The translations under genes and the position numbers were made by a program. A stretch of DNA of 53,037 bases from JAQXGO01 sp045592445. Lineage in GTDB: Bacteria > Bacillota > Clostridia > UMGS1883 > UMGS1540. Positions 1-7,262 of the stretch are shown here, in pieces. Every line of letters begins with the position of its first letter. Positions within the stretch are counted from its first letter, which is position 1. Location of the stretch: NCBI GenBank assembly GCA_045592445.1, contig JAZNUV010000026.1, forward strand, positions 1 through 53,037, in the 5' to 3' direction. The notes beneath the pieces were generated by a model, which had not been told where the DNA came from, ran no database searches, and worked only from the letters and a program-made list of their open reading frames with translations.

Positions 1-345
1 AACAACAACGTCGAATTCAAACCAATTTTCGCTTTGAATTTTTTGTACCAGTTCTTCGCCGCCTGCAAAATCTGCACCTGCAGCTTCTGCCTCTGCAACT
101 TTATCACCCTTGGCAAATACCAAAACGCGAACTTTTTTACCTGTACCATGCGGCAGAACAACCGCACCTCTGACCTGCTGGTCAGCATGACGGGAGTCAA
201 CACCAAGTTTTATATGTGCTTCTACCGTTTCATCAAACTTTGCCTTTGCGCCTTTAACAGCGATCTCAAAAGCCTCATCTACATCATAAAGCTTTGCTCT
301 TTCAATAAGCTTTGCGCTTTCCTGATAATTCTTTCCTCTTTTCAC
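1..345 (-). CDS. rplA: 50S ribosomal protein L1 (partial, 3' end outside window)
   Basis: This is the N-terminal half (115 codons) of L1, the protein of the large-subunit L1 stalk and, in bacteria, usually the translational repressor of rplK-rplA. The protein begins MKRGKNYQESAKLIERAKLY and continues with the conserved region ending VRVLVFAKGDKVAEA. The start is GTG at 345-343: it follows GGAGG (360-356) at 10 nt, and an in-frame TAA lies immediately upstream. It is last of the visible rpmG-secE-nusG-rplK-rplA order, 45 nt after rplK. The reading frame is open to base 1, so the C-terminal half lies outside the window. Confidence 0.95.
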   Translation of the reverse strand, partial: MKRGKNYQESAKLIERAKLYDVDEAFEIAVKGAKAKFDETVEAHIKLGVDSRHADQQVRGAVVLPHGTGKKVRVLVFAKGDKVAEAEAAGADFAGGEELVQKIQSENWFEFDVVV

Positions 346-390
346 GGATACTTAACCTCCTTGTGGTAATGGCGGAATTATTCCTCCCAC

Positions 391-819
391 TTAATCTTCT
401 TCTACAACAATACCCATGCTGCGTGCTGTGCCCGCAATCATGCTCATAGCTGCTTCAACACTTGCAGCATTAAGGTCAGGCATTTTTGTTTCGGCAATTT
501 CTTTAATCTGACTCTTTTTAATAGTTGCTACCTTTGTTCTGTTTGGTACGCCGGAGCCGCTTTCAATCTTACATGCCTTTTTCAAAAGAACAGCCGCCGG
601 AGGCGTCTTTGTGATAAAGGTAAAGGATCTGTCTGCATACACGGTAATAACAACCGGGATAATAAGACCTGCATCCTTCGCTGTCTTTTCGTTAAATTCC
701 TTTGTGAACTGTACGATATTAACACCGTACTGACCGAGCGCAGGACCAACAGGGGGTGCCGGAGTAGCTTTTCCTGCCGGAATCTGCAATTTAATGTAGC
801 CCGTAATTTTCTGTGCCAT
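391..819 (-). CDS. rplK: 50S ribosomal protein L11
   Basis: L11 (142 aa, normal length about 141) binds the GTPase-associated region of 23S rRNA and supports factor-dependent GTP hydrolysis. The N-terminal domain carries the proline-rich thiostrepton/RelA-related segment PAPPVGPALG at about residues 20-29. The C-terminal RNA-binding domain has the usual KIESGSGVPN and the closing GTARSMGI motif. The start ATG at 819 is preceded by AGGAGGTAAAAGTT. Between this gene and nusG is a 75-nt leader holding a likely L1-binding site (separate entry), which would co-regulate rplK and rplA. Confidence 0.98.
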   Translation of the reverse strand: MAQKITGYIKLQIPAGKATPAPPVGPALGQYGVNIVQFTKEFNEKTAKDAGLIIPVVITVYADRSFTFITKTPPAAVLLKKACKIESGSGVPNRTKVATIKKSQIKEIAETKMPDLNAASVEAAMSMIAGTARSMGIVVEED

Positions 820-837
820 AACTTTTACCTCCTAAAA

Positions 838-876
838 ATGTGGTATCTGGCGGACGCTTTTTGCGCCCTCCCACCA
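838..876 (-). promoter_or_regulatory. Candidate L1-binding autoregulatory site in the rplK leader
   Basis: Read on the minus strand, this stretch starts TGGTGGGAGGGCGC, passes through AAAAA, and ends GCGTCCGCCAGATACCACA. The E. coli 23S rRNA L1 site contains GGUGGGAG, a hairpin, GGACGCCAG and, at the closing side, AUACCAC. The leader therefore repeats the conserved unpaired and paired elements of the L1 site in the same order, but compressed. L1 repression of rplKA through such a mimic is established in other bacteria. That it operates here is inferred from sequence and position. Confidence 0.75.
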
Positions 877-899
877 TAAAAAGCCTTGCGGCTTTTATG
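874..899 (-). terminator. Hairpin with U-tract overlapping the nusG stop (attenuator-like)
   Basis: The minus strand reads CATAAAAGCC-GCAA-GGCTTTTTATG, a stem of up to 11 bp with a GNRA-type GCAA tetraloop whose 3' arm contains five Ts. The nusG TAA (897-895) lies inside the stem. It is followed directly by the L1 mimic and then rplK. It could partly terminate transcripts after nusG or set relative levels of nusG and rplK. The U-tract is short, so read-through is expected. Confidence 0.45.
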
Positions 900-1416
900 C
901 CAAAGCTTCAACTTGATGGAATTCGAGTTCAACCGGTGTCTCACGGCTAAACATTGAAACGCACACGCGAATCTTGCGTTTTTCCATGTTGATTTCCTCA
1001 ATTACGCCGATAAAGCTTTCCAAAGGACCATCTGTAATGCGTACATTGTCGCCGACCTCAAAGTCAAGCTTAACAACGCGGGTTTCAACACCCATCGCTT
1101 CTACCTCAGCATCGGAAAGCGGCACCGGTTTTGAACCGGGACCTACAAAGCCTGTTACACCCCGCGTATTGCGTACAACATACCAGCTCTCATCCGTCAT
1201 TACCATTTTGACGAATACATAACCGGGGTATACCTTACGGGATACGACCTTTTTTTCCTCGCCCTTTTGCTCTACGACTTCTTCCATTGGTACGCGGATA
1301 TCAAAAAATAAATCCTGCATACCTCGATTTTCAATTGTTTTCTCGATATTTGCCTTTACTTTATTTTCGTAGCCCGAATATGTATGAGCTACATACCATC
1401 TTGCATTGCCTGCCAT
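895..1416 (-). CDS. nusG: Transcription termination/antitermination protein NusG
   Basis: NusG (173 aa) binds the RNA polymerase clamp helices through its NGN domain and uses its KOW domain to contact ribosomal S10 or Rho. The NGN domain starts at RWYVAHTYSGYENKV and extends to about residue 110, containing YPGYVFVKM and the VRNTRGVTGFVG signature. The C-terminal KOW domain is NVRITDGPLESFIGVIEEIN at about residues 124-143. The length is typical. It is third in the rpmG-secE-nusG-rplK-rplA operon, an arrangement conserved across Firmicutes. Confidence 0.97.
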   Translation of the reverse strand: MAGNARWYVAHTYSGYENKVKANIEKTIENRGMQDLFFDIRVPMEEVVEQKGEEKKVVSRKVYPGYVFVKMVMTDESWYVVRNTRGVTGFVGPGSKPVPLSDAEVEAMGVETRVVKLDFEVGDNVRITDGPLESFIGVIEEINMEKRKIRVCVSMFSRETPVELEFHQVEALA

Positions 1417-1486
1417 AGCTTACCAGCGTACTGCTGCCATATGACCGCAGCACTCCCTCCTTAATTCCGAATTTCAGAGCACGACT

Positions 1487-1687
1487 TTAGCCGATACCCA
1501 AAAGCTTGGACGCACCGAGAGAAAACAGGTAATCCAAAATCCAAATCCCGATACCGACAACCAAAATACAGATAATAACAACAGATGTGTTATTTACAAG
1601 CTGCTTTCTGGTCGGCCAGATCACTTTTTTGATTTCAGCCTTTAAATCCTTAAAAAACTTGCCAATTCTTGAAAAAAACTTTTTCAC
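1487..1687 (-). CDS. secE: Preprotein translocase subunit SecE
   Basis: SecE (66 aa) is the small membrane subunit that clamps the SecY channel. This is the short single-span Gram-positive form: a lysine-rich amphipathic helix (FKDLKAEIKKVIWPTRKQL) with the conserved W-P-T-R, followed by one transmembrane segment at about residues 34-56. It lies between rpmG and nusG in the standard order. The start ATG at 1687 is preceded by GGAGGTATTGCTGTG. Confidence 0.95.
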   Translation of the reverse strand: MKKFFSRIGKFFKDLKAEIKKVIWPTRKQLVNNTSVVIICILVVGIGIWILDYLFSLGASKLLGIG

Positions 1688-1709
1688 AGCAATACCTCCG
1701 TAGGGTATA

Positions 1710-1865
1710 TTATTTCGTTTCTTTGTGCGCAGTATGCTTTTTGCAGAATCTGCAATACTTGTTCATTTCCAAACGATCAGGGCTGTTCTTTTTGTTCTTC
1801 ATTGTATCGTAGTTACGCTGTTTGCATTCCGAGCACGCCAATGTGATTTTTACTCTCACGGTCAT
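1710..1865 (-). CDS. rpmG: 50S ribosomal protein L33
   Basis: This 51-codon gene is read on the minus strand from ATG 1865 to TAA 1712-1710. The protein starts MTVRVKITLACSECKQRNYD and ends CRFCKKHTAHKETK. Two CxxC pairs (Cys11/14 and Cys38/41) make it the zinc-binding (C+) form of L33, so it is not the zinc-free paralogue used in zinc starvation. The Shine-Dalgarno is GGGAGGTGTA. It is first in the secE-nusG-rplK-rplA operon and is preceded by a strong promoter. Confidence 0.95.
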   Translation of the reverse strand: MTVRVKITLACSECKQRNYDTMKNKKNSPDRLEMNKYCRFCKKHTAHKETK

Positions 1866-1887
1866 TACACCTCCCACATAAAAAAAG

Positions 1888-1903
1888 ACTTCTTTTGAGA
1901 AGT
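1888..1903 (-). other. Hairpin at the predicted 5' end of the rpmG operon mRNA
   Basis: The minus strand reads ACTTCT-CAAA-AGAAGT, followed by CTTTTTTT. The base seven positions past the -10 box (1903) is the first base of the stem, so the transcript probably begins with this hairpin. The six-pair stem is weak as a terminator but could protect the 5' end from decay or act in early attenuation. Confidence 0.4.
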
Positions 1904-1909
1904 AAGCTT

Positions 1910-1938
1910 AGTATACCATAAACTCACTTTGTTGTCAA
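1910..1938 (-). promoter_or_regulatory. SigA-type promoter of the rpmG-secE-nusG-rplK-rplA operon
   Basis: On the minus strand a perfect -35 TTGACA (1938-1933) is separated by 17 bp from a -10 TATACT (1915-1910), about 45 nt upstream of the rpmG start. Confidence 0.88.
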
Positions 1939-1978
1939 CTATTTTTTTAATTTTTCTGTAAATATTTTCTGAATTTCG

Positions 1979-2800
1979 TTATTTTTCTTCTGATTCTTTT
2001 ATTTCCGCCTCAATTTGTGCAATTCTCGCACAGATTTCATCGCGGCTTACCACAGCCAATGCGGAGAAGGGATAAGCAAGTGCCTTTTCCATCATTTCTA
2101 TTGCTTCCGCCTTCCTTCCGATTCCATACAATGTTTCACCGTAATTATAATAAGGGAGCGGAATACCAAGACGCTTACCCGTCAATTCCTTATAAAGATT
2201 TACGCTGCTGTCTATATCCCCCGTCATGCGATACGTAAGTGCCAGATTATCGGTAATTGCTTCGTCGTACTTATCAAAGACAAAAGCACGTTCATTCACT
2301 TCTCGTGCTCGTTGCAACTGACCATTTTGTAAAAGAAGCTGACCGAGTGTGCCATACACTGCCTTGTTTTCTCCGATTTTTAATTGTTCCTCTAAAATTT
2401 CGATTGCCTTTGCGATGTCTCCCTTTTTCCAAACCAGGAGTGCACGATTTACTGCCGCACGGCACGCGGTTTCGGGTGACATTTTTTTGCCTTCCGCTTC
2501 TGCAAGCACGCGTTCTGCACGTTCAACCTCCCCGGCTTTCAGACAAACAAAGCCGTAATACAGGATATACTCCACACGAAGCCGCTTCGTTTTTAGTGCT
2601 TTTTCCATATACGCCAAGGATTTTTCACGATTTTTTTCATATTGCATACCTGCCAAAATCATCAGATAATCCGGAAGCTTTATAAATATCATGCCAATAA
2701 AGTAGACCGCAAAGCCGGCAAGACCGCCCCAAACGCCCGTAAATCTGAAAAGCAATACAATCGCAAGTGCAGGAATAAGGATTGTAAAAACTGATTTCAT
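1979..2800 (-). CDS. Membrane-anchored tetratricopeptide-repeat protein, function unknown
   Basis: This 273-aa protein has one or two transmembrane segments at its N-terminus (about residues 5-42, rich in I, L, F, G), followed by several helix-turn-helix repeats. Examples are CLKAGEVERAERVLAEAE, WKKGDIAKAIEILEEQLK, LLQNGQLQRAREVNERA and YGIGRKAEAIEMMEKALAYP, which match the TPR pattern of small-large-alanine spacing. It probably scaffolds protein interactions on the cytoplasmic face, but no partner is evident. It starts 11 nt after asnS and so is the last gene of the long rimP-nusA-infB unit. No terminator is visible before the rpmG promoter. Confidence 0.8.
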   Translation of the reverse strand: MKSVFTILIPALAIVLLFRFTGVWGGLAGFAVYFIGMIFIKLPDYLMILAGMQYEKNREKSLAYMEKALKTKRLRVEYILYYGFVCLKAGEVERAERVLAEAEGKKMSPETACRAAVNRALLVWKKGDIAKAIEILEEQLKIGENKAVYGTLGQLLLQNGQLQRAREVNERAFVFDKYDEAITDNLALTYRMTGDIDSSVNLYKELTGKRLGIPLPYYNYGETLYGIGRKAEAIEMMEKALAYPFSALAVVSRDEICARIAQIEAEIKESEEK

Positions 2801-2811
2801 TTTCTTTCCTC

Positions 2812-4173
2812 CTAAAATTCTGCTGTACCGACTGTTCGTGGGAAGGGCAATACATCACGTATATTGGTAATTCCCGTCACATACATTACCATGCGTTCAA
2901 AGCCCAGGCCAAAACCTGCATGTTTTGTGCTGCCATAGCGTCTCAAATCAAGATACCAGCTGTAATCCTCAGGGTTCATGCCCATTTCCGTGATACGTGC
3001 TTCAAGGCGCTCAAGACGTTCCTCTCTTTGGCTACCGCCGACAAGCTCTCCAATGCCCGGTACCAAAAGATCCATAGCCGCAACGGTTTTCCCGTCCTCA
3101 TTCATGCGCATATAAAATGCTTTTATTTCTTTCGGATAATCTGTTACAAAAACAGGTTTTCCAAACACTTCCTCTGTAAGATACCGTTCGTGTTCCGTCT
3201 GCAGGTCGGCACCCCAATAAACAGGATAATCAAAGCGCTCTTTTTCCTTTTCCAGGAGTGCAACCGCCTCTGTGTAGGTAACATGTGCAAACGATGCGGA
3301 AGCAACAGACGTAAGACGTTCAATCAGTCCGTTATCCACAAACTGATTTAAAAACTTCAGTTCCTCGGGCGCATTTTCCAGGACATAAGCAATAATGAAT
3401 TTTACCATAGCCTCCGCCATTTCCATATCGTCAGAAAGCTCCGCGAACGCAATTTCCGGTTCAATCATCCAAAATTCTGCCGCATGGCGTTGTGTATTGG
3501 AATTTTCTGCGCGAAAAGTAGGACCAAATGTATAGACCTTCGCAAAACTTTGTGCATACGCTTCTGCATTTAGCTGACCGCTAACCGTAAGAGAGGTCGC
3601 CTTACCGAAAAAGTCCTCCGAAAAGTCCGTTGCGCCCGGTTCTAATGTCGTGACACGAAACATTTCGCCCGCACCTTCGCAATCGCTTCCCGTGATAATG
3701 GGAGAATGTACATAAACAAAACCATTCTCCTGGAAAAACTTATGAATTGCATACGCGCAAAGCGAACGGATGCGAAATACTGCAGAAAATGTATTGGTAC
3801 GCGGTCTCAGATGCGCAATTGTCCGCAGATATTCAAAGCTATGCCGTTTTTTCTGCAAGGGATAGTCCGGTGTAGACGCACCCTCAAGTTCTATCTTTTC
3901 TGCATATATTTCAAACGGCTGCTTAGCATCCGGTGTTATCACCACTTTGCCGCTGACGACAATTGCGGCACCTACATTGAGCTTTGTTGCGATTTCAAAG
4001 CCGTCCGTATTTTCGTCAAATACAACCTGCAACGTCTGAAAACAACTTCCGTCATAAAGAGCAATAAATCCAAAATTCTTAGAAACACGCACATTACGCG
4101 CCCATCCTGCGACCAGGACATGTTCTTCTGCTTTTGGCGCCTTATAGAGTGTCTTAATTTCTGTTCTCTTCAT
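2812..4173 (-). CDS. asnS: Asparagine--tRNA ligase
   Basis: AsnS (453 aa) is a class IIb aminoacyl-tRNA synthetase that charges tRNA-Asn directly. An N-terminal OB-fold anticodon domain (about residues 15-100) is followed by the catalytic core. Class II motif 2 is visible at about 220-240 (FRAENSNTQRHAAEFWMIE) and motif 3 at about 418-447 (HAGFGLGFERMVMY, then VLPFPRTVG). The ending FPRTVGTAEF is typical of AsnS and not of AspS. Its ATG at 4173 directly abuts the ribF stop codon, so it is cotranscribed with the nusA-infB group. No T-box leader is present. Confidence 0.95.
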   Translation of the reverse strand: MKRTEIKTLYKAPKAEEHVLVAGWARNVRVSKNFGFIALYDGSCFQTLQVVFDENTDGFEIATKLNVGAAIVVSGKVVITPDAKQPFEIYAEKIELEGASTPDYPLQKKRHSFEYLRTIAHLRPRTNTFSAVFRIRSLCAYAIHKFFQENGFVYVHSPIITGSDCEGAGEMFRVTTLEPGATDFSEDFFGKATSLTVSGQLNAEAYAQSFAKVYTFGPTFRAENSNTQRHAAEFWMIEPEIAFAELSDDMEMAEAMVKFIIAYVLENAPEELKFLNQFVDNGLIERLTSVASASFAHVTYTEAVALLEKEKERFDYPVYWGADLQTEHERYLTEEVFGKPVFVTDYPKEIKAFYMRMNEDGKTVAAMDLLVPGIGELVGGSQREERLERLEARITEMGMNPEDYSWYLDLRRYGSTKHAGFGLGFERMVMYVTGITNIRDVLPFPRTVGTAEF

Positions 4174-5064
4174 TTAAATCATCCCTTCAAAATATGTTAT
4201 GGCTGCCTGCTTGTCTTTCTCAATTTGCATACATAGTGCCTCTAAAGAGGGAAATGCCTTTTCATCTCTTATAAAAGCAAGAAATTCCACGCTCACCTTT
4301 TTCCCATACGCATCGCCTTTGTAGGCTAAAAGATGGCTCTCCATCCGCACGGATGTATTCTCCACTGTCGGATTTACGCCGATGTTGGTTACACTCCCAT
4401 ACGCGATGCCGTCTATATAGGTTCGGCTTATATATACGCCGTGCCGTGGCACCAGCATATCCCTTTCAATTGCAATATTCATTGTCGGAAATCCGAGTGT
4501 GACACCGAGCTGTTTTCCCTTCTGCACCACCCCATCCAAGGTATATGGACGAAAACTCAGCCTGTTTACGGTCTCCGTATCCCCCATAGCCAACATAGCA
4601 CGAAGTCTTGTACTGCTCACAGGCTTTCCACTTTCCATCACAGGGTTCATAATGGTGCAGTCAATCTTGTTTTCTCTGCAAAGCCTTTTCATTTCTTCGG
4701 CATCCCCTGCGGCATTTTTGCCGAAACGGTAGTTAAACCCAACCACCACGAATTTTGCTGCAAGTTCTTCTTTTAATATTTTTTCCACAAATGCCGGCGG
4801 CGTAAGCTGCAAGATTTCCTTGCCTCGCCGTTCTGTGTAAACGCTGTCTATACCCAGTTCGTGCAAAAGTTCCGTCTTTCTCTCTATACTTGTCAAAAGA
4901 CGTACCGGCTCCTCCGGATGTAAAAGTGTACGCGGATGCGGGTCTAAGATATATGCCGTCGCCCGAAGACTGCGTTTTTTTGCTTCCTGTACCGTTTTTT
5001 CTATTAAGGCGGCATGTGCTTTATGTACGCCATCAAAATTGCCAAGTGCCACAGCCGACTGCAT
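4174..5064 (-). CDS. ribF: Bifunctional riboflavin kinase/FMN adenylyltransferase
   Basis: RibF (296 aa) phosphorylates riboflavin to FMN and adenylates FMN to FAD. The N-terminal nucleotidyltransferase domain has the HIGH-like motif ALGNFDGVHKAH at about residues 6-17 and VGFNYRFGKNAAGD at about 110-123. The C-terminal flavokinase domain has KGKQLGVTLGFPTMNI and HGVYISRTYIDG. It lies 21 nt after truB and immediately before asnS, in the classic truB-ribF order. Confidence 0.95.
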   Translation of the reverse strand: MQSAVALGNFDGVHKAHAALIEKTVQEAKKRSLRATAYILDPHPRTLLHPEEPVRLLTSIERKTELLHELGIDSVYTERRGKEILQLTPPAFVEKILKEELAAKFVVVGFNYRFGKNAAGDAEEMKRLCRENKIDCTIMNPVMESGKPVSSTRLRAMLAMGDTETVNRLSFRPYTLDGVVQKGKQLGVTLGFPTMNIAIERDMLVPRHGVYISRTYIDGIAYGSVTNIGVNPTVENTSVRMESHLLAYKGDAYGKKVSVEFLAFIRDEKAFPSLEALCMQIEKDKQAAITYFEGMI

Positions 5065-5085
5065 CTTTGCCGTCCTCCTTTATCC

Positions 5086-5949
5086 CTAATAAAAACTTGT
5101 TATCATCTTTAAAATATCCGTATTTCCGGCCTTTTCTCCTTCAGAAATACAGAGGAAAGTGCCATCTTGCGAAAAAACAGCGTATGTGCCCGCTTTTTGA
5201 TACGGATTTAAAATAACCGCGCCGTTTCGAATTCTTTTTTCAGTCTCATCGTTCGTCACCACGCGTGGCAAATGTGAAAACACTGTTTCCGTCGGCAATA
5301 TGTATAACGAAGGATTTTCCTCAAAATCCGTAAGGGGCACTGCATTTTCTGCAGTAAAACGCCCGCATTTTGTTCTTGTAAGTGCCGTCATATGCGCACC
5401 GCATCCCAATGCTTTTCCAATATCATAGCAAAGCGTTCGTATATACGCACCTTTTGAACATTCCACTAAAAACCGAACATCCGTTCCCTTAGTTTCTTCA
5501 TATTCTATCTTATAAAAAGTTACATGACGCGGCTTTCTTTCCACCGATATGCCTTGCCGCGCCAACTGATATAGTCGCTGTCCATTATGATGTACCGCCG
5601 AGTACATGGGCGGTATTTGTGTTTTGTCTCCCTCAAAATCAGAAAGTGTACGCTTTATGTCCGCTTCCGTACAGGAAATCGGCTTTTCACAGATAACGGT
5701 TCCCGTGCTGTCCTCCGTATCCGTTTCCTGCCCGAGCCGCATTGTACAATAATACGTTTTGCGGGTTGCTACAACATAATCTACTGCGTGGGTTGCCTTT
5801 CCGATACAGATAGGCAGTACACCCTCCGCCATCGGGTCCAACGTTCCCGTATGCCCGACGCGTCGCGTCTTTACCGCGCGGCGCACACGCGCCACTACAT
5901 CGTGGCTCGTCATGCCGGACGGCTTCCATATGTTAACAATGCCGTCCAT
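5086..5949 (-). CDS. truB: tRNA pseudouridine(55) synthase TruB
   Basis: TruB (287 aa) makes pseudouridine 55 in the T-arm of tRNAs. The signature GHTGTLDPMAEGVLP contains the catalytic aspartate at about residue 38, and KPSGMTSHDVV lies near the N-terminus. Further family segments are KTYYCTMRLGQETDTED and CSKGAYIRTLCYDIG. The start overlaps the end of the DHH phosphoesterase gene by 17 nt, pointing to translational coupling. The C-terminus forms a small PUA-like tail. Confidence 0.95.
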   Translation of the reverse strand: MDGIVNIWKPSGMTSHDVVARVRRAVKTRRVGHTGTLDPMAEGVLPICIGKATHAVDYVVATRKTYYCTMRLGQETDTEDSTGTVICEKPISCTEADIKRTLSDFEGDKTQIPPMYSAVHHNGQRLYQLARQGISVERKPRHVTFYKIEYEETKGTDVRFLVECSKGAYIRTLCYDIGKALGCGAHMTALTRTKCGRFTAENAVPLTDFEENPSLYILPTETVFSHLPRVVTNDETEKRIRNGAVILNPYQKAGTYAVFSQDGTFLCISEGEKAGNTDILKMITSFY

Positions 5950-6889
5950 ATTCCTCTCCTATTCTTACAATAATTTTTTCTTTCCAATCTTCGATGCTCT
6001 CTCCTGTCAAGGTTGCACCGGCAGCTCTGGCATGACCGCCGCCGCCAAGCTCCCCACAAATCAAAGATGCGTCCACACTTTCCTCTGTGCGCATAGAAAG
6101 ACGAATGCCATCTGCCGATTCCCGCAATACCACTGCCGTCTCCACACCCGCAATACCGCGTAAAAGGCTTGAAATTCCTTCTGCATCGTCCTTGGTTGCA
6201 TCTAATTTGCGAAGAAGTGCTTCACTGATTACACCGACGACTGTTCTGCCATCATGCGCCATTGTGACCGAGTTTATCACCGCAGCCTCAAGCTGTAATT
6301 TTTTGATACTGTTTTGTTCAAACAGTTGTCTTGTAAGCGCAGTGTTGTCTGCCCCATGCTCCATCAGTTTTGCCGCAATGCGGTGTGTTTTTGCCGCAGT
6401 ATTGGAAAAGCGAAATCCGCCTGTATCTGTTAAAATCCCCGCAAGCATCCAGTTCGCAGACTGTGATGTGGGGCACACACTTGCTCTTTCATAAAGTTCT
6501 GCCATGATTTCCGCCGTTGCCGCGGCTTTAGGTTGTACAAGATTGACATCTCCGAAAGAAGTGTTACTGATATGGTGGTCAATATTCACGCGCACTGCCG
6601 AATTTTCAAAAAGAGAAAAACGTGTTGTCAGACGACCTGCATCACCGCAATCTATCGCAATCGCCGTATGCGGCACATTCATATCTTCGTTCCAAATGCA
6701 GAAGTTTCCGCCCAAAAACTGTAGGTAGGACGGAACTGCTTCCTCCAGACAAATTGTATACGGAACGCCAAATGCATCAAGAAGCGCTCCCATTGCCAAT
6801 GCAGAGCCGATTGCATCACAATCCGGCTGACAATGCGGTAAAATTACGGCGTTTTTTGCTTCCCGTAATGCCCTCAGTACTGATTCCAT
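5933..6889 (-). CDS. nrnA: DHH-family phosphoesterase, NrnA-like oligoribonuclease/pAp phosphatase
   Basis: This 318-aa protein matches the NrnA type, which degrades nanoRNA oligonucleotides and dephosphorylates pAp. Metal-binding motifs are HCQPDCDAIGSALAMG (His19, Asp23, Asp25), AIDCGD, the DHH core NIDHHISN at about residue 104, and GGGGHARAAG in the C-terminal DHHA1 domain. The gene sits between rbfA and truB as in many Firmicutes. Its ATG overlaps the rbfA stop (TAATG). Confidence 0.92.
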   Translation of the reverse strand: MESVLRALREAKNAVILPHCQPDCDAIGSALAMGALLDAFGVPYTICLEEAVPSYLQFLGGNFCIWNEDMNVPHTAIAIDCGDAGRLTTRFSLFENSAVRVNIDHHISNTSFGDVNLVQPKAAATAEIMAELYERASVCPTSQSANWMLAGILTDTGGFRFSNTAAKTHRIAAKLMEHGADNTALTRQLFEQNSIKKLQLEAAVINSVTMAHDGRTVVGVISEALLRKLDATKDDAEGISSLLRGIAGVETAVVLRESADGIRLSMRTEESVDASLICGELGGGGHARAAGATLTGESIEDWKEKIIVRIGEEYGRHC

Positions 6890-7248
6890 TACTCCTCACG
6901 CTTGTCCTTTCGCATAACATCTTGTATGATTTGATTCATATGTGCTCCATACGCAATGGAACGGTCGGCGCGGAACAAAAATTCTGGCGTAGAGCGCAAC
7001 CGTAGCTTTGTCCCTATTTCGCGGCGAATATAGCCTGCCGCCGCTTCCAATGCCCGAATCGTACTTTTTTCCTCTTCCTCGCTTCCCAACACACTGATAT
7101 GCACCTTCGCATACCGAAGGTCACGCGTTACCTCTACGGCAACAACACTGACCATCCCCGCCATGCGCGGGTCCTTTAAAGTCGGTATGATATCGCCGAG
7201 TTCACGACGAATTTCTTCATTTATACGGTCTTGCCTGTATCCTGCCAT
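6889..7248 (-). CDS. rbfA: 30S ribosome-binding factor RbfA
   Basis: RbfA (119 aa) is a KH-fold factor that binds the 5' helix of 16S rRNA during 30S maturation. The start ATG at 7248 (MAGYRQDRINEEIRREL) is preferred over a longer in-frame opening because it has GGAG at a good distance and gives the normal length. Family features are LKDPRM near residue 26, the KVHISVLGSEEE stretch and the closing RSIAYGAHMNQII. It follows infB after 14 nt and overlaps the DHH gene by one base. Confidence 0.95.
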   Translation of the reverse strand: MAGYRQDRINEEIRRELGDIIPTLKDPRMAGMVSVVAVEVTRDLRYAKVHISVLGSEEEEKSTIRALEAAAGYIRREIGTKLRLRSTPEFLFRADRSIAYGAHMNQIIQDVMRKDKREE

Positions 7249-7262
7249 ATTACGCTCCGTTT

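Noticed and set aside
4174..4300. T-box leader for asnS
   Set aside because: The asnS start abuts the ribF stop codon, leaving no room for a leader; no T-box sequence is visible inside ribF.
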